Below, piece after piece: positions 56,458 to 64,000 of a stretch of DNA of 64,000 nucleotides (the stretch's first letter is position 1; each line of letters starts with the position of its first letter). The stretch comes from Alphaproteobacteria bacterium (GTDB taxonomy: Bacteria; Pseudomonadota; Alphaproteobacteria; RF32; CAG-239): positions 1 through 64,000 of the forward strand of contig JAFUBQ010000001.1 of the NCBI GenBank assembly GCA_017460085.1, read 5' to 3'. Both the position numbers and the translations under genes were made by a program. Under the pieces are notes generated by a model. The model did no database searches. It had not been told where the DNA came from and saw nothing but the letters and a program-made list of their open reading frames with translations.

Positions 56458-56498
56458 AAAAAAATCCCTCGCAGCATTTTGAGCGGCGAGGAATTTTT
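56458..56498 (-). terminator. Terminator after infC, second copy of the 41-bp element
   Basis: Bases here are identical to 55740-55780. It ends the infC message on the minus strand, 14 bases beyond its stop, and can also act on the plus strand. Confidence 0.85.
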
Positions 56499-56511
56499 GA
56501 ATTCTATAAGG

Positions 56512-57036
56512 TTATTTTTGCGGTGATAAAATCATAGTCATTTGCCGACCTTCCAACTTCATCTCCGAATCGACTTTGCTTATAGTTTCCAAATCTTCAA
56601 CTAATTTACCTAAAACCTGTTTACCCATATTATTAGCACTTAATTCACGTCCTTTAAAACGCATTGTAAACTTAACTTTATTGCCCTGTTCCAAAAACTT
56701 TTTAGCTTGTTTTACTTTAACTTCATAGTCATGTGTGTCTATCATCGGGCGTAATTTTAGTTCTTTAATTTCCACAACCTTTTGATTTTTCTTTGCTTCA
56801 GCCTTACGTTTTTGCTGTTCGTAACGATATTTTCCGAAATCTAAAATTTTACAAACTGGCGGATTTGCCTGTGGGGAAATTTCTATTAAATCCAAACCTT
56901 CTTCTTCAGCCAAAGCTAAAGCCTCTCTAATTGAAACAATACCTCGATTTTCATTATTTGCATCAATCAATCGTACTTGTTTAGCCGTAATTTTTTCATT
57001 AATGCAAACTTCTTCATCATTATGTTGTTCAGTCAT
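56512..57036 (-). CDS. infC: Translation initiation factor IF-3
   Basis: This 174-residue protein has the two IF-3 domains: RLIDANNENRGIVSIREALA and DLIEISPQANPPVCKILDFGKY in the first, and KELKLRPMIDTHDYEVKVKQ then VKFTMRFKGRE in the second. It starts with ATG rather than the ATT or ATA found in many relatives. GGAGGT is 14 bases away, farther than usual, and is within reach only of an AT-rich stretch. The rpmI and rplT genes that usually follow are not here; a terminator follows directly. Confidence 0.96.
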   Translation of the reverse strand: MTEQHNDEEVCINEKITAKQVRLIDANNENRGIVSIREALALAEEEGLDLIEISPQANPPVCKILDFGKYRYEQQKRKAEAKKNQKVVEIKELKLRPMIDTHDYEVKVKQAKKFLEQGNKVKFTMRFKGRELSANNMGKQVLGKLVEDLETISKVDSEMKLEGRQMTMILSPQK

Positions 57037-57080
57037 ATATAAATTTATATACCTCCAAAAAAATTAAATTAATCAGGTAT

Positions 57081-57108
57081 ATAATAGCAATCAATTTTCT
57101 ATTATCAA
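57081..57108 (-). promoter_or_regulatory. Promoter of infC
   Basis: On the minus strand TTGATA (57103-57108), 16 bp, TATTAT (57081-57086); the leader would be about 40 nt. Confidence 0.55.
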
Positions 57109-57180
57109 GTAAAATCGGTGGTTATAAAGCAAAAAATAATGTAATAGATTTATAAAATTAACATATTTTAAAAAATATTG

Positions 57181-57208
57181 TTGTATTTTGCAAAATATCA
57201 TCTATGCT
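57181..57208 (+). promoter_or_regulatory. Promoter of the RNase E gene and its 310-nt leader
   Basis: TTGTAT (57181-57186), 16 bp, TATGCT (57203-57208). The long leader holds a hairpin GGTATG/CATACC (57426-57440) and a 45-codon frame (57353-57490, MSTFAFAEKIHLFG onward). RNase E genes are often autoregulated through their 5' leader; that role here is inference. Confidence 0.45.
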
Positions 57209-57525
57209 GTAGATGGTTGCCGATTTGTTTTAACTGATTTTAAGTGAGAGAATAAAAGACAACAAAATGAAGTTGAACAAATGTGAACGGCAGAAAAGTT
57301 AAGGTTAAGATAATAAGACGCGGATTTGTTCCAATAATTAAGAAGAAACAAAATGAGCACGTTCGCGTTTGCTGAAAAAATACATCTGTTCGGCGAGAAA
57401 TTGCCGTATTTTGGTTTGTTTATAGGGTATGAACCATACCTTAGTTTTGTGTTTTTTTACATTATCCGGCCTCAAATTGATAGCATATAAACTGTTGCAA
57501 TAACAGTAGTGAAAAGAGGTTTATT

Positions 57526-59910
57526 ATGACAAAGAGAATGTTAATTGATGACACCCAACCGGAAGAAACCAGAGTGGTGATTGTTGATGGAAATAAAGTT
57601 GAAGATGTGGAATTTGAATCTTCTTCACGTAAACAAATTAAGGGTAATATCTATACGGCAAAAGTTATCCGCATTGAACCGTCGCTGCAAGCCGCATTTA
57701 TTGATTACGGCGGTAATAAACACGGTTTTTTGGCGTTTAATGAAATTCACCCTGACTATTATAATGTTAGTGATGAAATATTGCGTGAAGTTGATGCTGA
57801 AGTAGATGAAATTATTAACGGGAAAATAAGATATTTGAAAGAACGTGATGCCGAACGTGCGCGTTATAAGGCTGAAAAGGAAGCTAAAGAAACGCAACGT
57901 CGTTTAGAGGCGGAACAGGCGCAGGAAATTGAAGAAGCGCAATTAGAGCCTATACAAAATACATTGCCGGAAGATGAAAATGTTGATCTAGAACAATCTG
58001 ATAAATCAACAGCAGAAGAAATACAAGAGCAAAATGCTGAATTTGAGGAACCAAAAGCTGTAGAAAGCGTTTTTGATAATGTTGCTGAAAATGAGGTTGA
58101 AACCACCGTTGAAATCGCTGTTGAAACATCGGAAAACGAAGAAACAACAGAAGCAATTAATGAAAACGATGAAGCAATTTCGGAAGCAGAAGCAAATGTT
58201 AGGGTGGGAAGCGCACCGCGCAAGCATCGCCGTGCAACCAGACGCCCACGTGACCGCAAAAAAACACTGAAAACAACTGCGGCTGAAACAGATTTAGAAG
58301 AAGAAATTTTGGCTGAAGACATTGGTGAGATAGATGCTGATGACGATGATGAAGAAATTATCGGCAATGAATATAATTTTGACACGCAGCGTAAACTACT
58401 TCGTGCACGCAAACTTTTTCATCGCAGTACCATTCAAGATGTTATTAAAGAGGGGCAAACTCTTTTGGTGCAAATTGTTAAAGAAGAGCGAGGTAATAAA
58501 GGCGCTGCTTGCACAACATATATTTCATTGGCTGGACGTTATTGTGTTTTAATGCCTAACCGCATTAAAAGCGGCGGAGTGAGCCGTAAAATTACCAATT
58601 CAAACGACCGCAAGCGCTTAAAAAGTATATTGAGGGACTTACCGATAAATCAAGATATGTCTTTGATTGTGCGTACTGCCGGAGAAAATAAAACAAAATC
58701 GGATATTGTGCGTGACTACAATTATTTAATTCGCACTTGGAATGCTATTCGCTATGGAGCGCTCAAGAACACGGCACCAGCCATTATTTATGAAGAAGGT
58801 AATTTAATTAAGCGGGCGTTGCGTGATATGTATACCAAAGACATTGATGAAGTTATTATTGATGGTGATGAAGCATATCAGACAGCTCGTAATTTTGTGA
58901 AGGTGCTGTCGCCACATCATCTGAAATATATTAAATGCCGTAAACCGGATGAAGTTCCCGTATTTCAGCGTTTTCAGGTGGAAGCGCAGCTTGATAAATT
59001 GCATAATCCGATTGTGCAGTTGGAATCCGGTGGTTATTTGGTAATTAATCCGACGGAAGCTTTGGTTTCAATTGATGTTAACTCAGGTCGTGCAACTAAG
59101 GAAAAAGATATTGAAGAAACCGCACTAAAAACCAACTTAGAAGCTGCAGATGAAATTGCAAAGCAGCTTAAAATGCGCGATTTGGCTGGTTTGATAGTAG
59201 TTGACTTTATTGATATGTATGAGCCTCAAAATAATGTGGCTGTGGAAAAACGCATGAAAGAAGCTATGAAAGAAGACCGTGCCCGCATTCAAATTGCCAA
59301 GATGAGTATTTTCGGCTTATTGGAAATTTCACGCCAGCGTATGCATTCGTCTTTTATGGAAAGCAATTATGAGGCTTGCCCTCATTGTCACGGACGTGGT
59401 TTTACCCGCACGGTTGAATCGGGCGCAACGCTGATTTTAAGGGCTATGGAAGCCGAATGTGTGCGTAATCGCAATGTAAAATTAACTGTTGATGTTCCAA
59501 GCAATATTGCCACATATTTGCTTAATCAAAAGCGCAAACAAATTTTGGCGCTAGAAGAACAATATAATACTAAAATTATTATTGCCGGTGATGTAGAAAT
59601 GTTCGATGCTTCAGAGTTTAAAATAAGCCGTGAAAAATTACCGACGCAGAATGTGGCGTGTGTAGATGCAACCACAACCTGCTATGAAGAAGATAATGTG
59701 GCTTATGATGAAAATGAAGTTGAGGCGGAAGAAAACGAAGATAAGCATGATGCAGATAATGAAGTTGAAGAAAAAGCAAATAATCGCTATCGCCGCGGTC
59801 CGCGCGGTCATCGCTATCGCCGCAACGATATGCGCTCATATGGTGGTGCGCGTGAAGTTAAAAAGCCGCAGACAGAGAGGAAATCGTGGTGGCAAAAATT
59901 GTTTGGTTAA
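57526..59910 (+). CDS. rne: Ribonuclease E/G
   Basis: This 794-residue protein starts behind AAAGAGG. The S1 domain begins GNIYTAKVIRIEPSLQAAF and resumes at QDVIKEGQTLLVQIVKEERG (about 308) after an insert of about 200 residues, Glu-rich to about 220 then basic (RKHRRATRRPRDRKK) then acidic, as in other alphaproteobacteria. The catalytic part has DVNSGR and the metal Asp in LIVVDFIDM; the zinc link is CPHCHGRG. The C-terminal scaffold is short and ends in an Arg-rich patch, so only a small degradosome could assemble. Confidence 0.95.
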   Translation: MTKRMLIDDTQPEETRVVIVDGNKVEDVEFESSSRKQIKGNIYTAKVIRIEPSLQAAFIDYGGNKHGFLAFNEIHPDYYNVSDEILREVDAEVDEIINGKIRYLKERDAERARYKAEKEAKETQRRLEAEQAQEIEEAQLEPIQNTLPEDENVDLEQSDKSTAEEIQEQNAEFEEPKAVESVFDNVAENEVETTVEIAVETSENEETTEAINENDEAISEAEANVRVGSAPRKHRRATRRPRDRKKTLKTTAAETDLEEEILAEDIGEIDADDDDEEIIGNEYNFDTQRKLLRARKLFHRSTIQDVIKEGQTLLVQIVKEERGNKGAACTTYISLAGRYCVLMPNRIKSGGVSRKITNSNDRKRLKSILRDLPINQDMSLIVRTAGENKTKSDIVRDYNYLIRTWNAIRYGALKNTAPAIIYEEGNLIKRALRDMYTKDIDEVIIDGDEAYQTARNFVKVLSPHHLKYIKCRKPDEVPVFQRFQVEAQLDKLHNPIVQLESGGYLVINPTEALVSIDVNSGRATKEKDIEETALKTNLEAADEIAKQLKMRDLAGLIVVDFIDMYEPQNNVAVEKRMKEAMKEDRARIQIAKMSIFGLLEISRQRMHSSFMESNYEACPHCHGRGFTRTVESGATLILRAMEAECVRNRNVKLTVDVPSNIATYLLNQKRKQILALEEQYNTKIIIAGDVEMFDASEFKISREKLPTQNVACVDATTTCYEEDNVAYDENEVEAEENEDKHDADNEVEEKANNRYRRGPRGHRYRRNDMRSYGGAREVKKPQTERKSWWQKLFG

Positions 59911-61256
59911 ACAAGATTATTGCTGCAATTTTAATTGTATGCACACTATTTTGTGCAAACTATAGTGCAGCGTTTGCCGAAAGTAATTTGGTGTTGATTT
60001 CTGATGTTGAAACTCAGAATTATCTCACATCTGTGGTTAAGCCTTTATACAATGCTGCCGGAATTAGCTTTAATGCCAACAATATATATATTTTAAATGA
60101 TAATTCGCTGAATGCTTTTGTCAGCGATGGTAATTATATGTTTGTGCATACAGGAACAATTTTAGCGGCTGATGACACCAACGAGCTATCGGGTATTTTG
60201 GCGCATGAAACCGGACATATTATGGGCGGACATATTGTGCGGCAAAAGCTCAAAATGGAAAAAATGCAATATGTTCTGCTCGGTTCAATGATAGCCGCCG
60301 GTGCGACGGCACTTTCTACCGGTCGCGGCGATGCAGCTATGGCCGTTGTTTTAGGCGCGCAGAGTTCGGCAATTAATCATCTGTTGCATCATCAGATAGA
60401 AGAAGAACGTGTCGCTGATGAAAGTGCGGTAAAATTACTGACTAAAACAAAACAATCAACTGCCGGATTATTGCGTTTTATGCAAAAAGTGCAAAAGCGT
60501 AATTTGCAAAGCGGTATTAATGAGAGCGACTATTTTAGCAATCATCCGCTGACAAGCGAGCGCATTGAACATTTTAAGCAAGCGGGAAAAAATAATCATT
60601 TCAGTGCAACTTCACCTTTTGATAAAAAATTTTTGTTGGTGCAAGCAAAGCTTTCGGGGTATTTAGAAGATTCTGCCCGCATATGGCGGCGCTATCCAAA
60701 AGAAAATGCTTCAGCGGCCGCAAAATATGCTCACAGTATTTTATATTTTCGGCAGAGCAAATTTGCAGATGCACATCGTTTGCTTGATGATTTAATTAAA
60801 AATGAACCGAACAATCCTTATTTTTATGAGTTAAAGGGGCAATTTTTATTTGAAAACGGTCGTATCTCCGAAAGTATTGCAATGTATGAAAAAGCGTTGC
60901 AACTTTTGCCGGAAACGGCATTGTTGCAGCTTAGTTTAGCCCATGCTTTGTTGGAAAGTTCGGAAGAAAAAAACACTGCCAGCCACGCTATCGGGCTTTT
61001 ACAAAAGGCTCAGATTAAACAACCTACGCCTTTAGGGTGGCAGCTTTTGGCTCGTGCTTATGATATTGTAGGCAATCGGGCGGCATCGCTTTATGCTGCG
61101 GCAGAATTTAGTTATGACATAGGCAATTTATATGCAGCAGAAAAACAACTTAAACAAGCATTGAAGTCGGCAAAAGATAAATCACTCCAACTTAAGATTA
61201 ATGATTTAAATGAGCGGGTTAGAGAAGAAATTGAGGAAAACTCTAATTTAGAATAA
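59886..61256 (+). CDS. M48-family metalloprotease with TPR repeats, BepA-like
   Basis: This 456-residue protein has a signal peptide (residues 7-30), a zinc protease domain with HETGH at 107-111 and the third ligand in EERVADESAV, and four or five TPR-like repeats from about 280 (NPYFYELKGQFLFENGR; WQLLARAYDIVGNRAASLYA). BepA-type proteins clear misassembled outer-membrane proteins. It starts with GTG, 25 bp inside rne, behind GAGAGG, so translation is coupled to rne. It is shorter than the Escherichia coli protein. Confidence 0.9.
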   Translation: MVAKIVWLNKIIAAILIVCTLFCANYSAAFAESNLVLISDVETQNYLTSVVKPLYNAAGISFNANNIYILNDNSLNAFVSDGNYMFVHTGTILAADDTNELSGILAHETGHIMGGHIVRQKLKMEKMQYVLLGSMIAAGATALSTGRGDAAMAVVLGAQSSAINHLLHHQIEEERVADESAVKLLTKTKQSTAGLLRFMQKVQKRNLQSGINESDYFSNHPLTSERIEHFKQAGKNNHFSATSPFDKKFLLVQAKLSGYLEDSARIWRRYPKENASAAAKYAHSILYFRQSKFADAHRLLDDLIKNEPNNPYFYELKGQFLFENGRISESIAMYEKALQLLPETALLQLSLAHALLESSEEKNTASHAIGLLQKAQIKQPTPLGWQLLARAYDIVGNRAASLYAAAEFSYDIGNLYAAEKQLKQALKSAKDKSLQLKINDLNERVREEIEENSNLE

Positions 61257-61336
61257 AATATACCTGATTTTAACGTATTGGTAAGAAGTACAGTTTACAA
61301 TATGGGGGATGAAATTTAAGGTGTTTGGAAAAATAG

Positions 61337-62596
61337 ATGCTTAAAAATTTATGTAAAATTTCTTTTGGTTTGTTATTTGTTTTGTTTTGTATACTGGTAA
61401 CAGAGCAGACTGCGGTTGCATCTACTTTGGTTCAAGATATGCGTGTGGGTAATCAGCCAGATGGGGCGCGTGTTGTATTTGATATGAACCGGAGCGTAAA
61501 TTATCGGGTATTTTTGCTTGATTCGCCTAAGCGGGTTGTGGTTGATTTGGCAGATTCGCAGATTGAGCGTTTATATACAAAAACCAAAAATCAAGTTGTT
61601 GCCGGAACGCGTGTGGGAAAAATGCAAAACAATGATAAACGCATTGTTATGGATTTAGCTCGTTCTGCGGTGGTTGCAAAGGCATTTATTATTCCGGCTC
61701 AGGAGGGTAAACCTTGGCGATTGGTGATTGATATGAAAATGACCAATGATAATCAGTTCAAGGCTAAAATAGGTAATCAATATGCTTTAACCAACAACAA
61801 AACTTTTTTGCCGCAGGAAGAATCTGTTCCACAAAAGAAAAAACAATGGTGGCAGTCAGATGATGCTGATTCGGCAGTTGCGGATAAGCAAAAAACAACA
61901 AGAAAACGCATTGTTGTGCTTGACCCCGGACATGGGGGTAAAGATCCAGGTGCGATTGGCGCCTATCGTAAAACATATGAAAAAAATATTACATTGGCCA
62001 TGGGAAAGGAATTGCAGAAAATTTTGCGTAATAAAGGTTATGTGGTGTATTTGACACGTGATACTGATATTTTTATTCCATTGCGGCAACGAATTAAAAT
62101 TGCTCAAAAATATAAGGCGGATTTGTTTATGTCGCTTCATGCTGACAGTGCGGCTAATCGTAATGCAACCGGTCTTTCGGTTTATACACTTTCAGACACA
62201 GCTTCCGATAAAGAAGCGGCAGCATTGGCCGAGCGCGAAAATAAAGCCGATATTATCGGTGGTATAGATTTAGGCGGTAATACCAAAGAAGTTAATGATA
62301 TTTTGATTTCATTATCACAAACCGATACGCGAAATAAATCTTCTAAATATGCTACATATTTGGTAGGTGAAATGGCTAAATGTGTGAAATTAGTGAAAAA
62401 TACGCATCGCTTTGCCGGTTTTGCGGTGTTAAAAGCGCCGGATATTCCGTCGGTTTTGTTGGAAATGGGATATTTATCTAATCGAACCGAAGAAGCTAAT
62501 TTACAGCAACCTTCATATCGCAATAAATTAGCGCAAGCGGCAGCAAAAGCGATTGACCATTATTTTCAAGACCCGGAAATTGCGTCTAACTATTGA
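61337..62596 (+). CDS. N-acetylmuramoyl-L-alanine amidase, AmiB/AmiC type
   Basis: This 419-residue protein has a signal peptide (to about 29), an AMIN domain (VVFDMNRSVNYRVFLLDSP, about 40-130), a linker, and an Amidase_3 domain with DPGHGGKDPG (zinc H199), the second ligand E215 (YEKNITL), LHADS and LLEMGYLSN. It cleaves septal peptidoglycan for daughter separation, targeted by the AMIN domain. An M48-type protease gene precedes it by 80 bp. Confidence 0.94.
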   Translation: MLKNLCKISFGLLFVLFCILVTEQTAVASTLVQDMRVGNQPDGARVVFDMNRSVNYRVFLLDSPKRVVVDLADSQIERLYTKTKNQVVAGTRVGKMQNNDKRIVMDLARSAVVAKAFIIPAQEGKPWRLVIDMKMTNDNQFKAKIGNQYALTNNKTFLPQEESVPQKKKQWWQSDDADSAVADKQKTTRKRIVVLDPGHGGKDPGAIGAYRKTYEKNITLAMGKELQKILRNKGYVVYLTRDTDIFIPLRQRIKIAQKYKADLFMSLHADSAANRNATGLSVYTLSDTASDKEAAALAERENKADIIGGIDLGGNTKEVNDILISLSQTDTRNKSSKYATYLVGEMAKCVKLVKNTHRFAGFAVLKAPDIPSVLLEMGYLSNRTEEANLQQPSYRNKLAQAAAKAIDHYFQDPEIASNY

Positions 62597-62668
62597 TAGA
62601 TTTTTATTGCAATTTTTTCATATTGTAATACATTGCCAGTAATATTAACGATAAATTTGAGAGACTAA

Positions 62669-64000
62669 ATGCTGCGGTTTTTATCATATATGGCCAGTAT
62701 GGCGCTGTTTTTTTTGATTGTATTGGTTGTGGTCATAACTTATTGTATCACAAAAATCAATATTACTATTCCTGATTATCACCAGTTGGAAAATTATGAA
62801 CCGCCGGTAACTACCAGATTGTTTGCCGGTGATGGACAAGTGATGATGGAATATGCTGCGGAAAAACGTTTGTTTGTGCCTATTGAGATGATTCCGGATA
62901 TGGTGAAAAATGCTTTTATTGCCGCTGAAGATAAGCATTTTTACCATCATTCCGGTATTGATTATTTGGGAATTATTCGTGCCGCTATCGGAAATTTGCG
63001 CAAAATGGGTTCAGGCAAGCGTCCGGCCGGTGCTTCAACCATTACCCAGCAAGTGGCAAAAAACTTTTTACTCAGTTCAGAGCTTTCATATATTCGCAAA
63101 TTAAAAGAAGCAATTTTGGCACGCCGCATTAACAAGGCTTTTTCCAAAGAACATGTGTTGGAACTTTATTTAAATGAAATATATTTAGGTAACAGAGCTT
63201 ATGGTGTGGCGGCTGCGGCAATTAATTATTTTGGTAAATCCCTTGATGAGCTGACGTTGGAAGAAGTTGCTTATTTGGCGGCACTGCCTAAAGGACCGAA
63301 CAATTATAATCCTAAAACACATTATGAGGCGGCAATTGCACGGCGTAATTGGGTAATTGACAGAATGGTTGAAGACGGTTATGCCGATAAAGAAACGGCA
63401 GAAACGGCAAAACAAAAGCCGTTGCAAGTGGTGGAACGTAAAAGCGGATTTTTGAAAGATACGGAATATTACAGTGAAGAGGTGCGTCGTTCAATTAGCA
63501 ACAATTTTGGCGATGAGGCTCTATATCAGGGTGGTTTAATTGTTCGAACAACGGTTGATCCGAAAATTCAGAGCATTGCTACTAAGGCTTTTCGCAAGGG
63601 CTTAATTGCCTATGATAGACGGCACGGCTGGCGTGGAGCAACGGCAAACATTGATATAGATGAAAATTATAAGCAAAGTCTTAAAAATGCAAAATTAACC
63701 GCCGGTGCTGAACCAACTTGGCAAAAAGCGGTGGTAATTAAAACAACCAAAGACAAAGCTGAAATTGAAACAGCAGAAGGTGAAGTGGGAACAATATGGC
63801 TGAAAGATTTAGCTTGGGCACGTTATAAAGAAAAGGGTAAAAACATCGGACCGGTGCCGACGGCAATGGAGCAGGTTCTGCACAAAGGCGATGTTATTTA
63901 TGCGGAAAAAGATGCAGAAAACAAAAATGCTAAAAATGCGTATCAACTGCGCCAAATTCCAATTGTGGAAGGTGGTATGGCGGTAATGGATCCGCACACA
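62669..64000 (+). CDS. mrcA: Penicillin-binding protein 1A, cut by the window edge
   Basis: ATG 62669 follows GAGAG and the frame is open to the last base, giving 444 residues so far. One membrane helix (about 9-31), then a glycosyltransferase family 51 domain: AAEDKHFYHHSGID with E87, GASTITQQVAKNFLL, RRINKAFSKEHVLELYLNEIYLG, then AALPKGPNNYNP. The linker and OB-like insert typical of PBP1A start near 290, and the transpeptidase domain lies outside. It polymerises and cross-links glycan. Confidence 0.92.
   Translation, partial: MLRFLSYMASMALFFLIVLVVVITYCITKINITIPDYHQLENYEPPVTTRLFAGDGQVMMEYAAEKRLFVPIEMIPDMVKNAFIAAEDKHFYHHSGIDYLGIIRAAIGNLRKMGSGKRPAGASTITQQVAKNFLLSSELSYIRKLKEAILARRINKAFSKEHVLELYLNEIYLGNRAYGVAAAAINYFGKSLDELTLEEVAYLAALPKGPNNYNPKTHYEAAIARRNWVIDRMVEDGYADKETAETAKQKPLQVVERKSGFLKDTEYYSEEVRRSISNNFGDEALYQGGLIVRTTVDPKIQSIATKAFRKGLIAYDRRHGWRGATANIDIDENYKQSLKNAKLTAGAEPTWQKAVVIKTTKDKAEIETAEGEVGTIWLKDLAWARYKEKGKNIGPVPTAMEQVLHKGDVIYAEKDAENKNAKNAYQLRQIPIVEGGMAVMDPHT

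Noticed and set aside
57864..58412. 182-codon Ser-rich minus-strand frame
   Set aside because: It is the reverse of the Glu-rich insert of RNase E, where GAA codons read as TTC and TCT. Composition explains it.
1..64000. CRISPR arrays, tRNA genes, transposases or integrases
   Set aside because: No regularly spaced short repeats, no cloverleaf-like sequence in the gaps I read, and no recombinase motifs in the coding regions. A tRNA scan would be needed to exclude tRNAs fully.

Overview
This window is AT-rich, densely coded bacterial chromosome. The RNase E whose S1 domain is split by a long acidic insert, RpoB and RpoC of about 1,385 residues, and class II aldolase all fit an alphaproteobacterium. 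The low GC, short spacers and scattered ribosomal genes suggest one of the small-genome, host- or gut-associated lineages rather than a classical Rhizobiales or Rhodobacterales member. This placement is an inference. I saw no tRNA, rRNA, CRISPR array or transposase.

Layout. 1-309: direct repeat of a palindromic intergenic element. 0.4-6.8 kb: flavin oxidoreductase, then a vWA / PP2C / Hanks-kinase operon (TerY-P triad type) led by a tiny lipoprotein, then a thioredoxin-like protein and a YqaA-like membrane protein that overlap tail to tail, and a receiver-like protein. 7-13.3 kb: QmcA/NfeD pair, DUF4105 protein with a small lipoprotein, a probable structured ncRNA, ftsK. 13.4-22 kb: rpoB-rpoC behind a strong promoter and a structured leader. 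22-25.6 kb: S66 peptidase, a histidine-phosphatase/QueH fusion, and queA (queuosine tRNA modification). 25.7-29.9 kb: small lipoprotein, hsp20 operon, orphan adenine methyltransferase, isolated rplQ and rpsU, small unknowns. 30-36.2 kb: tetR-acrA-acrB efflux operon with two operator-like repeats, then rsmB. 36.3-44 kb: membrane/TPR pair, nitroreductase, fba, an unknown, DsbD/ScsB. 44.3-47.8 kb: short division cluster mraZ-rsmH-ftsL-ftsI with a four-copy, 10-bp-period MraZ operator. 48-51 kb: accessory block (DHH-like protein, zinc ribbon, unknowns, broken MORN gene). 51-57 kb: MFS and ABC exporters, a 21-codon membrane peptide, ychF, and an unknown gene between two identical terminators next to infC. 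57-64 kb: RNase E, M48/TPR protease, AMIN amidase and a PBP1A cut by the window edge.

Much of the content concerns the cell envelope and division: FtsK, FtsL, FtsI, PBP1A, amidase, S66 peptidase, BepA-like protease, DsbD and efflux. The items most worth following up are the ncRNA at about 10363-10644, the phosphatase-QueH fusion, the triad with its lipoprotein, the 48-51 kb accessory block, and the gene bracketed by duplicated terminators.
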